Positions 54,353 through 62,341 of a DNA stretch of 64,000 nucleotides are shown here, piece by piece. The stretch spans positions 372,001 to 436,000 of the forward strand of contig JANQRY010000010.1 in assembly GCA_028284345.1 (NCBI GenBank). The letters run 5' to 3'. The stretch comes from Hyphococcus sp. (GTDB lineage: Bacteria > Pseudomonadota > Alphaproteobacteria > Caulobacterales > Parvularculaceae). Numbering within the stretch: position 1 is the stretch's first letter; every line of letters starts with the position of its first letter. The notes below the pieces were generated by a model that saw only the letters and a list, made by a program, of their open reading frames with translations, ran no database searches and was not told where the DNA came from. The translations under genes and the position numbers were made by a program.

Positions 54353-54787
54353 ATGAACGACGAACAAAGAAAAGACGGTTCAGCAATTTCCACGCCGTCT
54401 GCCGCGCCGGACGAATTCCTACGCGAGTGGTTTGAAAAGAGTCAGGGAGAATCTTCTAAGGCGGGCGCCGCCCCGTTGGACCGCCGGAAGATCGCGGAAC
54501 ACATTTACCAGCTGTTGACGACTTCATCGGGAGAGCAGAGTCAGCCCGTGCCGGGCACGCCGTTTTCTGAAGAGGGCGTCGCGACGTTAATGAGCGAATT
54601 GACAAGACGGACGCAGAATGAGGGCGCCTTCGGCGCCAAGGCCGCCGCCGCTGCATTGCGATTTCTCGCGCCCAAAGACGATGACGCGCCGCACATTCAC
54701 GGCGCCAGCGTCGACTCATTGCAGATGATTGCCCGAGCGGCGGAGCGGATAGGCTTGACCGGCAATGACGCGCCGCCGCCGAAATAG
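54353..54787 (+). CDS. Small protein of unknown function
   Basis: 144 residues from ATG. No family recognised. The sequence is mixed helical and Ala/Pro/Ser-rich (DEFLREWFEKSQGESSKAG; RRKIAEHIYQLLTTSS; KAAAAALRFLAP; LQMIARAAERIGLTG). There is no signal peptide or membrane segment. The opposite strand also has an open frame, but its translation is Arg/Cys/Pro-rich and looks like a shadow, so I favour this one. It is divergent from the lipid cluster and convergent with the VOC gene; no role is proposed. Confidence 0.5.
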   Translation: MNDEQRKDGSAISTPSAAPDEFLREWFEKSQGESSKAGAAPLDRRKIAEHIYQLLTTSSGEQSQPVPGTPFSEEGVATLMSELTRRTQNEGAFGAKAAAAALRFLAPKDDDAPHIHGASVDSLQMIARAAERIGLTGNDAPPPK

Positions 54788-54867
54788 TGAACGAAATCAG
54801 ACGGCAGCAGGCTGGGTGAGAGAGAGGTCGACCGCGTAGAGGCGGGCCGACGGAACGCTTGGGACCG

Positions 54868-55416
54868 CTATTTTGAAGGCCCGTCAGCCTCATGCAGCCA
54901 GGCGGCGTGTTTTGGCGCTTTCTTGGTCTGGCTCCACTCTTCAATCATCGGCATGGCGACGTCTTTTAGCTGCGCGTATTGCTCCGGCGTGCCAATATCG
55001 GCGGCGAGCTCGATCCTGTGACCGTTCGGGTCAAAGAAGTAGATCGACTTGAAGATCCCGTGATAGGTTGGACCAAGCACATCCAGGCCCATGCTCTCAA
55101 GATGGTCCTTCGCCGCCATCAGCTCATCCAGCGTACCGACGCGGAAAGCAATATGCTGCACCCATTCCGGCGTATTCTGATCGCGACCCATGTCGGGCTG
55201 CTGGGGCAGTTCGAAGAACGCCAGCACGTTGTCGTTCCCGGCGTCCATAAAGATGTGCATATATGGATCGAATGCGCCAGTGGAGGGCACGTGATCTTCC
55301 GCAATGGCGAGCTTGAATTCCATGCCCAGCGCCTTGCGGAAGAACTCCATCGTCTCGCGCGCGTCCTTACAGCGATAGGCGACGTGATGAACGCCTTTGA
55401 GGTTTGGCGCGGCCAT
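54868..55416 (-). CDS. VOC-family (glyoxalase/dioxygenase) protein coupled to HPPD
   Basis: About 182 residues from the ATG at 55416, which overlaps the hppD stop by one base (TGATG); a GTG one codon earlier is less likely. Two VOC half-repeats are seen: GVHHVAYRCKDARETMEFF with the first metal His, TPEWVQHIAFRVGTLDELM with the second, and FDPNGHRIELAADIG with the Glu. It resembles glyoxalase/extradiol-dioxygenase-like proteins. The coupling to HPPD suggests a following or helper step on the homogentisate or related aromatic product. The exact reaction cannot be told from sequence. Confidence 0.85.
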   Translation of the reverse strand: MAAPNLKGVHHVAYRCKDARETMEFFRKALGMEFKLAIAEDHVPSTGAFDPYMHIFMDAGNDNVLAFFELPQQPDMGRDQNTPEWVQHIAFRVGTLDELMAAKDHLESMGLDVLGPTYHGIFKSIYFFDPNGHRIELAADIGTPEQYAQLKDVAMPMIEEWSQTKKAPKHAAWLHEADGPSK

Positions 55417-56516
55417 CACGCGTTTTCCTTGGCTTGCAACACGCCGCGACTGACCTGGTCGCGCTCAATGCTCTCGAAAAGCGCCTTAAAGTTGCCTTCG
55501 CCGAAGCCCTGCTTGTAGTCGCCCTTTCGTTGAATAAACTCGAAAAACACAGGACCGACTTGCGGCTCCGCGAAAATCTGCAGCAGCAGGCGCGGATCGC
55601 CGCCTTCCGTGGTTCCATCCAGCAAAATGCCTCGCGTACGGAGGTCGTCGACCGGCTCGCCGTGACCCGGCAGTCGTTCTTCCAGCATGTCGTAATAGGC
55701 GTCCGGCGGCGCTGTCATGAACGGCACGCCCTTTTCTTTCAGCCGGTCCCAGCAAGCGACCAAATCATCGCAGATCAACGCAATGTGCTGAATGCCTTCG
55801 CCATTGTATTCGCGCAGAAATTCCTCGATCTGCCCTTTGCCGCTTTCGCCCTCCTCATTCAGCGGTATACGGATCTTGCCGTCCGGCGCCGTCAGCGCTT
55901 TGGATGTAAGCCCGGTATATTCGCCCTTGATATCAAAGTAGCGAATCTCTTGAAAATTAAAGAGCTTCTCATAGTAGTCCGCCCAATATTTCATCCGCCC
56001 GCCATAAACATTGTGGGTCAGGTGATCGATCAGCTTGAAGCCGCAGCCTTCGGGATGCGACTCGACATCCGGCAGATACTCGAAATCGATATCATAAATA
56101 GAGAGGCCGTCGCCCCCGCTTTCGTATCGATCGATCAGATAAATGATCGAGTTGCCGATGCCGCGGATACCCGGAATGTACAATTCCATCGGGCCGGTGT
56201 CGTTCCGAATAGGTTCGGCGCCCTGGGCGAGCAAATACTCATACGCTTGCGCCGCATTTTTCACACGGAAACCCATGCCGCAAGCGCTGGGGCCATGTTC
56301 ACGCCCGAAATACCAAGCCGGCGTTCCCGGTTCGTAATTGACGATAAAGTTGATGCCGCCCTGACGCCACAATTCGACGTTTTTCGAACGATGAACGGCG
56401 ACCTTCGTGAAGCCGATTGCCTCGAATACGTTTTCCAACAGCCCCCGTTCCGGAGCTGTAAACTCCACAAACTCAAAGCCATCGAGTCCGACCGGATTCT
56501 CGTACAAATCAGGCAT
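55416..56516 (-). CDS. hppD: 4-hydroxyphenylpyruvate dioxygenase
   Basis: 366 residues from the ATG at 56516, chosen because AAGGAGG stands seven bases upstream; a longer frame to 56588 has no such site. The enzyme converts 4-hydroxyphenylpyruvate to homogentisate with Fe(II) and oxygen. Iron ligands are seen in [23 protein letters not shown] and [13 protein letters not shown], in the right order, plus [12 protein letters not shown]-terminal domain from [13 protein letters not shown]. It is divergent from a MarR gene and runs into the VOC gene. No homogentisate dioxygenase, maleylacetoacetate isomerase or fumarylacetoacetase of clear type is in the window. Confidence 0.92.
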   Translation of the reverse strand: MPDLYENPVGLDGFEFVEFTAPERGLLENVFEAIGFTKVAVHRSKNVELWRQGGINFIVNYEPGTPAWYFGREHGPSACGMGFRVKNAAQAYEYLLAQGAEPIRNDTGPMELYIPGIRGIGNSIIYLIDRYESGGDGLSIYDIDFEYLPDVESHPEGCGFKLIDHLTHNVYGGRMKYWADYYEKLFNFQEIRYFDIKGEYTGLTSKALTAPDGKIRIPLNEEGESGKGQIEEFLREYNGEGIQHIALICDDLVACWDRLKEKGVPFMTAPPDAYYDMLEERLPGHGEPVDDLRTRGILLDGTTEGGDPRLLLQIFAEPQVGPVFFEFIQRKGDYKQGFGEGNFKALFESIERDQVSRGVLQAKENA

Positions 56517-56596
56517 TGCAGCCTCCTTGGGTTCTTCGTTATGCAATGGCGCGCGGGCGCGGTTTCCGTAAAACGCCGCCCGCGTCATAGTTTCTA

Positions 56597-56621
56597 TTGC
56601 AACTAGTTTTATTTACAACTA
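56597..56621. promoter_or_regulatory. Candidate MarR operator between hppD and the MarR gene
   Basis: TTGCAACTA at 56597-56605 and TTACAACTA at 56613-56621 are direct repeats 16 bases apart, and AACTAGTT in the first is a palindrome. The element lies 15 bases upstream of the MarR start codon and about 80 bases upstream of hppD, a likely place for autoregulation and control of hppD. Confidence 0.45.
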
Positions 56622-56635
56622 TATAGGTCCCAAGC

Positions 56636-57106
56636 ATGGATGTCAAACCCGAAATCGACGCTATTCAGCTGGACCGCTTTCTACCGTACCAGATTTCGCT
56701 CCTCGCCGACATTACGGCAAAGAGAACCGCCGCCATCGCCAAACGGCATGAGGGGTTGAATCTCTCCCACTGGCGCGTCCTCGCCGCCATTGCCGAGAAG
56801 CCGGGAAGAACGGCCAACGAGGTCGTGGCGGTCACGCCCATGGACAAAGGCATCGTGAGCCGCGCCGTCAATAACCTGATCGATATGAAACTGGTCAGCC
56901 GGAAAGCATCTCAGGAAGACGGCCGAATTGGCCATCTGTTCCTGACGAGAAAAGGCATGCGCCAATATAGTTCAATGGCTGCGGAAGTTCGAGAAGTTGA
57001 CGAAGAATTCCGGTCCGCCCTCTCCAGCGAGGAGTGTAAACATTTAAGCAGAATTCTAAAAACGCTGATCACAAATGCACGGACACGCACTGGCGTAACG
57101 CCCTGA
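56636..57106 (+). CDS. MarR-family regulator
   Basis: 156 residues. Winged-helix core LSHWRVLAAIAEKPGRTANE, recognition helix region TPMDKGIVSRAVNNLIDMKLV and wing ASQEDGRIGHLFLTRKG match the MarR fold, flanked by dimer helices. Members often sense phenolic compounds and lose DNA binding when they are present. Divergent from hppD-VOC; it probably controls these genes and itself through the element at 56597-56621. Confidence 0.9.
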   Translation: MDVKPEIDAIQLDRFLPYQISLLADITAKRTAAIAKRHEGLNLSHWRVLAAIAEKPGRTANEVVAVTPMDKGIVSRAVNNLIDMKLVSRKASQEDGRIGHLFLTRKGMRQYSSMAAEVREVDEEFRSALSSEECKHLSRILKTLITNARTRTGVTP

Positions 57107-57201
57107 CGCGCCAATAGCTCATGGCCGAATTTTAGGAACAGGCTTTCTGTAAAAGCGGCCCGGATGATACATCCTATTTTGCGCAACTTCCGTTTGCAGA
57201 T

Positions 57202-58512
57202 CTACGCAGCCGCGGCGCCGACCTTGCGCATACGGAGCAGAAGCAAAAGACCGGCGATAACAGCACAGACGCCAAAGACGAGCGATACTTCCGCGCGGCC
57301 GGCGCCGAGGCCAAATAACACGCCCGCGACAGCCGGGGCAATCGCGCTTCCGCCTCTTCCCACGCCAATAACAAAGCCTGTGCCTGTCGCCCGCATATGC
57401 GGCGCAAACGCCCCGCCGATAAGCGTGAAAATTCCCGTCACCCCGGCGATGAGGAACCCGCCGGCGATGGCCGCCATGCCAATTAGAACCGGTAATTCCG
57501 GCTTTGCGAAGCCAAAGCACGCCGTCGCAATGCCGAAGCCGATCATCGCCAACATGACCAACCGTCGTAACTCGAATTTTCTCGCCAAAAACCCAAGCGT
57601 GATGGCTCCGGCGACGCCGGACAGATTGGCTGTCGCCGACGCCGCCGAAGCCGCTGAGGCGCCGAAACCGGCGTCGGCGATCATTTGCGGTAACCAACTC
57701 AGAAAATAGTAGGTTGCAACGACGAACATGAAGTTGACCGCTGTCATTTGCGCTGTCGCGAAAATTTGCGCTTTTTCAAAGATCGCAGCATACGAACTTT
57801 TCGTGCGCTGTGTGCGCGGCGGTAGTTGATCGATCGCCGGATGCCCAAGCCGGGCCAGCAACGCGTTGACGCGGGGCAAGGCTTTATCGTCCCGGCGTTC
57901 AAGAAGATATCCGAGCGATTCCGGCAATCCCCAGACGACGAACGGCGTCAAAAGAAGCGCCAGTCCAACGCCCATAAGAAAGACAGACGGCCACTCAAAA
58001 TATTGCAACAATATGCCGGCGGCAAAGCCGCCGATAACGCCGCCGAGCGGGTACCCGATCGCCATAATGGCGACGCAAAGCGCGCGCCTTTTCAAGTTCG
58101 AAAACTCAACCACGAGCGGGGTGATTATAGCGACCATAGAACCAATCCCGACGCCGGTAAAAATACGCCAGGCGCCAAGCTCGCTAACGGAATTTGAGAA
58201 TGCGCTGCCAAGCATGCCGATGGTCATAATCGCTAGGCTCGCAAACACCATGCGGCGGCGCCCGACCACATCGGCAAACGGCGCAAGGAAAAGCGACCCA
58301 AACGCCATGCCAACCAGGCCGCAGGAAAAGACAAGCCCAAGCGCGCTCTTGGTCACGCCCCATTGTTCCGTGATGCCGGGGGCCGCGAAAGTCACCGACA
58401 GAACGTCAAGCCCGTCAAGCGCCGACAAGGCGCATGTAATGGCGACCGCAATCACTTGCGTGCGGCTCATGGGAGAATGGTCGATAATTTTTCGCGGGTC
58501 GTCGGTCTTCAT
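57202..58512 (-). CDS. MFS transporter, aromatic-acid (AAHS) type
   Basis: 436 residues with twelve predicted membrane segments. Motifs of the aromatic acid:H+ symporter group are present: ALDGLDVLSVTFAAPGI in the first segment, LAPFADVVGRRRMVF after segment 2, and LPESLGYLLERRDD in the central loop. The group takes up compounds such as 4-hydroxybenzoate and protocatechuate. It follows the GST gene by 50 bases on the same strand and is convergent with the MarR gene. An uptake role for the aromatic substrate of this region is likely. Confidence 0.86.
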   Translation of the reverse strand: MKTDDPRKIIDHSPMSRTQVIAVAITCALSALDGLDVLSVTFAAPGITEQWGVTKSALGLVFSCGLVGMAFGSLFLAPFADVVGRRRMVFASLAIMTIGMLGSAFSNSVSELGAWRIFTGVGIGSMVAIITPLVVEFSNLKRRALCVAIMAIGYPLGGVIGGFAAGILLQYFEWPSVFLMGVGLALLLTPFVVWGLPESLGYLLERRDDKALPRVNALLARLGHPAIDQLPPRTQRTKSSYAAIFEKAQIFATAQMTAVNFMFVVATYYFLSWLPQMIADAGFGASAASAASATANLSGVAGAITLGFLARKFELRRLVMLAMIGFGIATACFGFAKPELPVLIGMAAIAGGFLIAGVTGIFTLIGGAFAPHMRATGTGFVIGVGRGGSAIAPAVAGVLFGLGAGRAEVSLVFGVCAVIAGLLLLLRMRKVGAAAA

Positions 58513-58561
58513 CGTGTTGTTTCCGCCACTCCGGCGCCGAGCGCGTCGGCGAGCGCAAGGC

Positions 58562-59254
58562 TTAGTTATCGCTCTTGGGCAAACTCAGCTTGTTAAAGTC
58601 CAACGTTAGCCCATTCTCTTCCAACCAGGCCAGCGCCTCGGCCTCCCTCGCCAGCGCTCGCTGTACGCTGGGCCGTTCTTGAATCCGCTGAGCGTGATCA
58701 TTGTATTTTAGATACGGACTAAGATCGAAATCCGTTCCTTCTACTCGAAACCAGACCCAAAAAATATAGACGTCGAGGATCGACCATTCCTCGCCAAGCA
58801 TCCAGGGCGCAGCCGACAGCCTTTGCTCAATAAGGGCGAAATTTGGATGCATCGCGGCGCTGGCTATTTCCCAGACCCGCTCTTTCCCGCCCTCCGTATC
58901 GCAAAAAAATTGAGGGATCCGAAGCCGGGTGACAATTGGGTGCAAGCCGGAAGAAGCCCAAGAAAGATCCCCCAAAACCAAAGCGTCCTGGTACGCCCCC
59001 TTTCCGAGAGGCAACAAGCCCGCATTTGGGTGCGTCCTGGCCAAATAGGTCAATATGGCGATATTCTCGGTAAGCGCGCCCTCATCCGTAATCAGCGCCG
59101 GAACACGCGCCTTGGGATTGATAGCAAGAAACTCGGGAGATTTGTGATCGCCCCTGACGAAAGAGATCAGGCCCGTCTCAAACGGTTCGCCGATTTCTTC
59201 CAAGGCGACAAGCGGGACGCGAGCGCACGTTCCCGGCGCAAAATAGAGTTTCAT
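58562..59254 (-). CDS. Glutathione S-transferase, beta-class-like
   Basis: 230 residues from the ATG at 59254, with GAAGGA upstream; a longer frame to 59317 is less likely. N-terminal thioredoxin fold MKLYFAPGTCARVPLVALEE (Cys in the GTCA position as in beta-class GSTs), cis-Pro in ARVPALITD, ENIAILTYLA, then an all-helical C-terminal domain. It may open or isomerise a ring-cleavage product or conjugate glutathione in aromatic breakdown. The adjoining MFS gene is of aromatic-acid type. A maleylacetoacetate isomerase role was considered, but its SSCS-type motif is absent. Confidence 0.84.
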   Translation of the reverse strand: MKLYFAPGTCARVPLVALEEIGEPFETGLISFVRGDHKSPEFLAINPKARVPALITDEGALTENIAILTYLARTHPNAGLLPLGKGAYQDALVLGDLSWASSGLHPIVTRLRIPQFFCDTEGGKERVWEIASAAMHPNFALIEQRLSAAPWMLGEEWSILDVYIFWVWFRVEGTDFDLSPYLKYNDHAQRIQERPSVQRALAREAEALAWLEENGLTLDFNKLSLPKSDN

Positions 59255-59798
59255 ATCGTTTTCCTTCACTTGATCCGCGGCTTCACCTTCACGACCTGCA
59301 AAGCGTTGAGAAATCATCGATACGAGAACAATGCCTCGTGACGGAATCGCAAGGAACGCTAACCCAATGTCGCAAATCTAAAAATTCGAAATGCAAGATG
59401 TCTCTGGAGATTCTCACAACGGTAACAGCGTTCGTCGTATCGAGAGCATTTTGACGCCCTTTTCATCTCAACTCCTCGCCCGACGCTGCGGAGTCAAAAG
59501 GAACGAGTTGAAAATCTGCTCACGCCTCTGCGCGGTCACAACGGTTTTGCCAACCACGCGTGCAATGTCGGTCGGAACCGCATTGCAATACCGACCTTTC
59601 GCATGGTTTCACTGCTCTGATCCTTATTCAAATTAATATAGGCGGTGGCGACTATCACCAAAATTGATGGATTGAACGCAATCGGCGTCCCGGCCTGAAA
59701 GGCGGGATTGGGAGCGCGCGGGGGACCGGTCTTTTAAGACCCGCGTCCAGCCCAGCGTTCTCCTTCTCCAGCGACCTTATATCTCCTGCAACCGCGCC
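59255..59798. other. Intergenic region upstream of the GST gene
   Basis: About 540 bases between the end of the second MFS gene and the GST start. A plus-strand frame at 59391-59636 has no credible translation. No tRNA, repeat or clear terminator is seen. It should hold the promoter for the GST-MFS pair. Confidence 0.4.
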
Positions 59799-61031
59799 TT
59801 AAGCGCTAGTGGCTACGCCAGCGCTTTTTGTCCGGGTTTCAATCAGGAAGATACTGATCACTGCGGCCACGCTCAACGAGATGATCGGCATGATCAGAAA
59901 ATTCTCGATACCGAAATAGGTGATCAGATGCCCGGCGACGATCGGGAACAGCCCGCCGCCCAAAAGTTCCCCGGCGCAGATTACAACGCCCGACGCCGTC
60001 GCCATCAACGCCGCCGGAACGGCTTCCGCCGTAATCGGCCCGACCGTTAAGGCGATGGATGCGCTTGTGCAGAAATTCACGATGAACAAAAGCGCAAACA
60101 TGATGAAAGGGTTCGACGGCGCGGCCATGAAAAGCAAGAGCCCCGTCGCGCCGCAAATCGCGCTGAAAAATACGACGGGCTTGCGCCCCAGATAGTCGGA
60201 CACGGCCGGCAGGATCAGCGTGCCGATGCCGGAGCCGATGCCAATTGCCGACATAACAAGGCTCATTTGCGTGAAACTGAACTTCTCGACTTCAAGCAGG
60301 TAGCTTGGCATGAACGCGCTGAGCGTGATCAACGATGTCAGCCAACACAACATCAGCCCCATTGCTAGTCGGACATTGCGGATCGCAAGCACGCATCGCC
60401 AGTCCGCCAGACTGTTCGTCGTCACCGGGGCTTCTTCAATCTGCCGCGGAAGCCAGCGCCACAGCAGATACGCCAAAATAAACCCCGGCACCGACATGAA
60501 TAGAAACACCCATCGCCAGTCGACAATGTTCAGGAGCCACGCCACCACAAGCGGCGCGAGGCCAAGCCCGAAAAGCGCCGACGTCATTTGCTGCAGCCCT
60601 GTCGCACGGCCGTGATGGCGCGGCGCTGCCGATTCAAGCGTCGCGGCTATGGACGACGGCACATAGGCGCCGTCGGCGAGCCCCATCAACACGCGCACGA
60701 CCACCAGCCCCAAGAGGCCGGTCGCCAGCCCGTGAACGCCGATCATCAACGAAAATGCAATGAGCGACCCGACAATAACCAGCCGCCTGCCGAGACGATC
60801 AGCCTTGTTTCCCATAAAGAGCGCGGCGAGCCCCCAAGCGATGGACAACGCGCCGGTGATCACGCCGATATCGCTGTAATCAAGATCAAGATCTTCGGCG
60901 ATGACCGGAAACATCGTGGAGATCATGAAACGATCTACGCCGACGAGACCGAAACCAAGCGCCAGCAACGTAATTGCGCGCCAGTCTGTCCGCGCCGGAC
61001 CGGTGGATTTTCCTGAAAGCGGAATTGGCAT
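59799..61031 (-). CDS. MFS transporter, second
   Basis: About 410 residues from the ATG at 61031, which has AGAGAGAAGG upstream. Twelve membrane segments and the MFS loop MGNKADRLGRRLVIVG after segment 2; LVGVDRFMISTMFPVIAEDL starts the protein core. The pattern resembles the ACS/AAHS-type transporters of organic anions. It follows the amidohydrolase gene by about 150 bases on the same strand, so it may import the acid which that enzyme uses. Substrate not known. Confidence 0.84.
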   Translation of the reverse strand: MPIPLSGKSTGPARTDWRAITLLALGFGLVGVDRFMISTMFPVIAEDLDLDYSDIGVITGALSIAWGLAALFMGNKADRLGRRLVIVGSLIAFSLMIGVHGLATGLLGLVVVRVLMGLADGAYVPSSIAATLESAAPRHHGRATGLQQMTSALFGLGLAPLVVAWLLNIVDWRWVFLFMSVPGFILAYLLWRWLPRQIEEAPVTTNSLADWRCVLAIRNVRLAMGLMLCWLTSLITLSAFMPSYLLEVEKFSFTQMSLVMSAIGIGSGIGTLILPAVSDYLGRKPVVFFSAICGATGLLLFMAAPSNPFIMFALLFIVNFCTSASIALTVGPITAEAVPAALMATASGVVICAGELLGGGLFPIVAGHLITYFGIENFLIMPIISLSVAAVISIFLIETRTKSAGVATSA

Positions 61032-61184
61032 GGGTAAGACCTTCTCTCTAATCAAAACGCACGGCACGCTCCGGCTCGGCGGCGCTGACAACTTGGCGGC
61101 GTATTCATCCGCCTTGGGGCGATAAAAGGCGGAAAGACTGCTGAAAAATCCATGCGCCGCGCGGTTAGAGAGGCGCTCTGGGTT

Positions 61185-62180
61185 TTAGCTGACTTTCAAC
61201 GCCGATCGCTTCGGCGCTCCGCCCACCCCGGCGGCAAGGTTTTGCGCATTTTCGTAAATCGCCTGCCGCATCGGCGCGCTGAACTTGGGCGTCGTATCGA
61301 GCAACGCTTTCAGCTCCTGACAGATGTCGATCGGCGTAAATGGATAGTCGCTGCCGTATAGTATTTTCTGTGGGTCGGCCACGTTCATCAGCGATTCGAG
61401 CATGTCGGGAACGCACGCCCCTGCGAGATCGAAATAAAGATCGTTCAGCATCGCGCGGATGTTCGCCTGCTCGTCCTGCGCCGCCTCCGTGAACAACGGG
61501 ATGCACATATCGATGCGCGCCGACAGAAGCGGCAACGCCGCCCCCGCATGCGGCACAATGATGCGCAGATTGGGATAGTCGACAGGAACGCCGGTGATCA
61601 GCATATCCGCCACCGACCGCGTGGTCTCAAACATGAATTCGAGCATCGGGCGCGGATAGCTGGCGTCCATCCGGCAGCACTGGCCGACGACCGGCGAGGT
61701 CGGGTGGATGAAAACGATCGCATTGCGCTCGTTCAGCGCCTCATAGACCGGCGCCAGTTTCGGATCGCCAAGATAGACGCCGTCATGGTTCGTATACATC
61801 ACCACGCCGTCGGCCGAGAGGACATCGAGGGCGTATTCCAGCTCGGCCATCGACGCTTCAATCGCAGGCAACGGCAGGGAAGCGAAATGCCCGAACCGGT
61901 CAGGATGGTCCGCCTTCAGCCGGGCCCCCTCCTCATTAACCCAGCGCGCCAGCTTCGCGGAAAATTCCTCGTCCTTCAGCCAAACGCCCGGCGACGAGAT
62001 CGACAGATAGGAAAAATCAATCCCTAACTGGTCCATCGTCTTAAGGGCGTCTTGTTCGTTCCAATCGGGAATTTTTGAAATCCCGTCTGGCTTTGAATGA
62101 CCAGACTCAACAAGCGCCTGCCTGTAGAACTCCGGCAGAAAATGACAGTGCACGTCAACGCGACGGTTAGGAGTTTGCAT
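61185..62180 (-). CDS. Amidohydrolase-2 family enzyme (ACMSD-like)
   Basis: About 331 residues from the ATG at 62180 (MQTPNRRVDVHCHF); an upstream extension to 62246 is unlikely. Metal motifs: VDVHCHFLPEFY (HxH), AIVFIHPTSPVVG, RIIVPHAGAALPLL and ILYGSDYPFT with the catalytic Asp. The family includes aminocarboxymuconate-semialdehyde decarboxylase and gamma-resorcylate or related aromatic decarboxylases, and some ring hydrolases. With the MFS genes and TonB receptor it may decarboxylate or hydrolyse an aromatic acid. The specific substrate is open. Confidence 0.82.
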   Translation of the reverse strand: MQTPNRRVDVHCHFLPEFYRQALVESGHSKPDGISKIPDWNEQDALKTMDQLGIDFSYLSISSPGVWLKDEEFSAKLARWVNEEGARLKADHPDRFGHFASLPLPAIEASMAELEYALDVLSADGVVMYTNHDGVYLGDPKLAPVYEALNERNAIVFIHPTSPVVGQCCRMDASYPRPMLEFMFETTRSVADMLITGVPVDYPNLRIIVPHAGAALPLLSARIDMCIPLFTEAAQDEQANIRAMLNDLYFDLAGACVPDMLESLMNVADPQKILYGSDYPFTPIDICQELKALLDTTPKFSAPMRQAIYENAQNLAAGVGGAPKRSALKVS

Positions 62181-62265
62181 AGTTTCTTCGTTTCTTCCGT
62201 GTGCAACCTTAACGAAAGCAGATTCCGCAGACCCGCCCGTCGTCAAAACACTGCGCTGCGTGGGT

Positions 62266-62305
62266 AAGGGAAAAAAGCGCGACAGGCCTTTCAGTCTGTC
62301 GCGCT
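62266..62305 (-). terminator. Intrinsic terminator of the TonB receptor gene
   Basis: A perfect 10-base inverted repeat (62276-62285 and 62296-62305) with a ten-base loop; read on the minus strand it is followed by a run of T residues. It lies 36 bases after the stop codon of the receptor. Confidence 0.88.
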
Positions 62306-62341
62306 CTGTTTCTTGTCATCTTGCTTAGGGTCACACGCGAA

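Noticed and set aside
55404-56606. Plus-strand open frame of 400 codons
   Set aside because: It mirrors hppD, which has full iron-ligand motifs and a strong Shine-Dalgarno sequence.
58562-59254. Maleylacetoacetate isomerase
   Set aside because: The N-terminal SSCS-type motif of zeta-class enzymes is missing; the GTCA pattern fits beta-class GSTs better.
59391-59636. Plus-strand frame of 81 codons upstream of the GST gene
   Set aside because: Composition is not protein-like and no family or start signal supports it.
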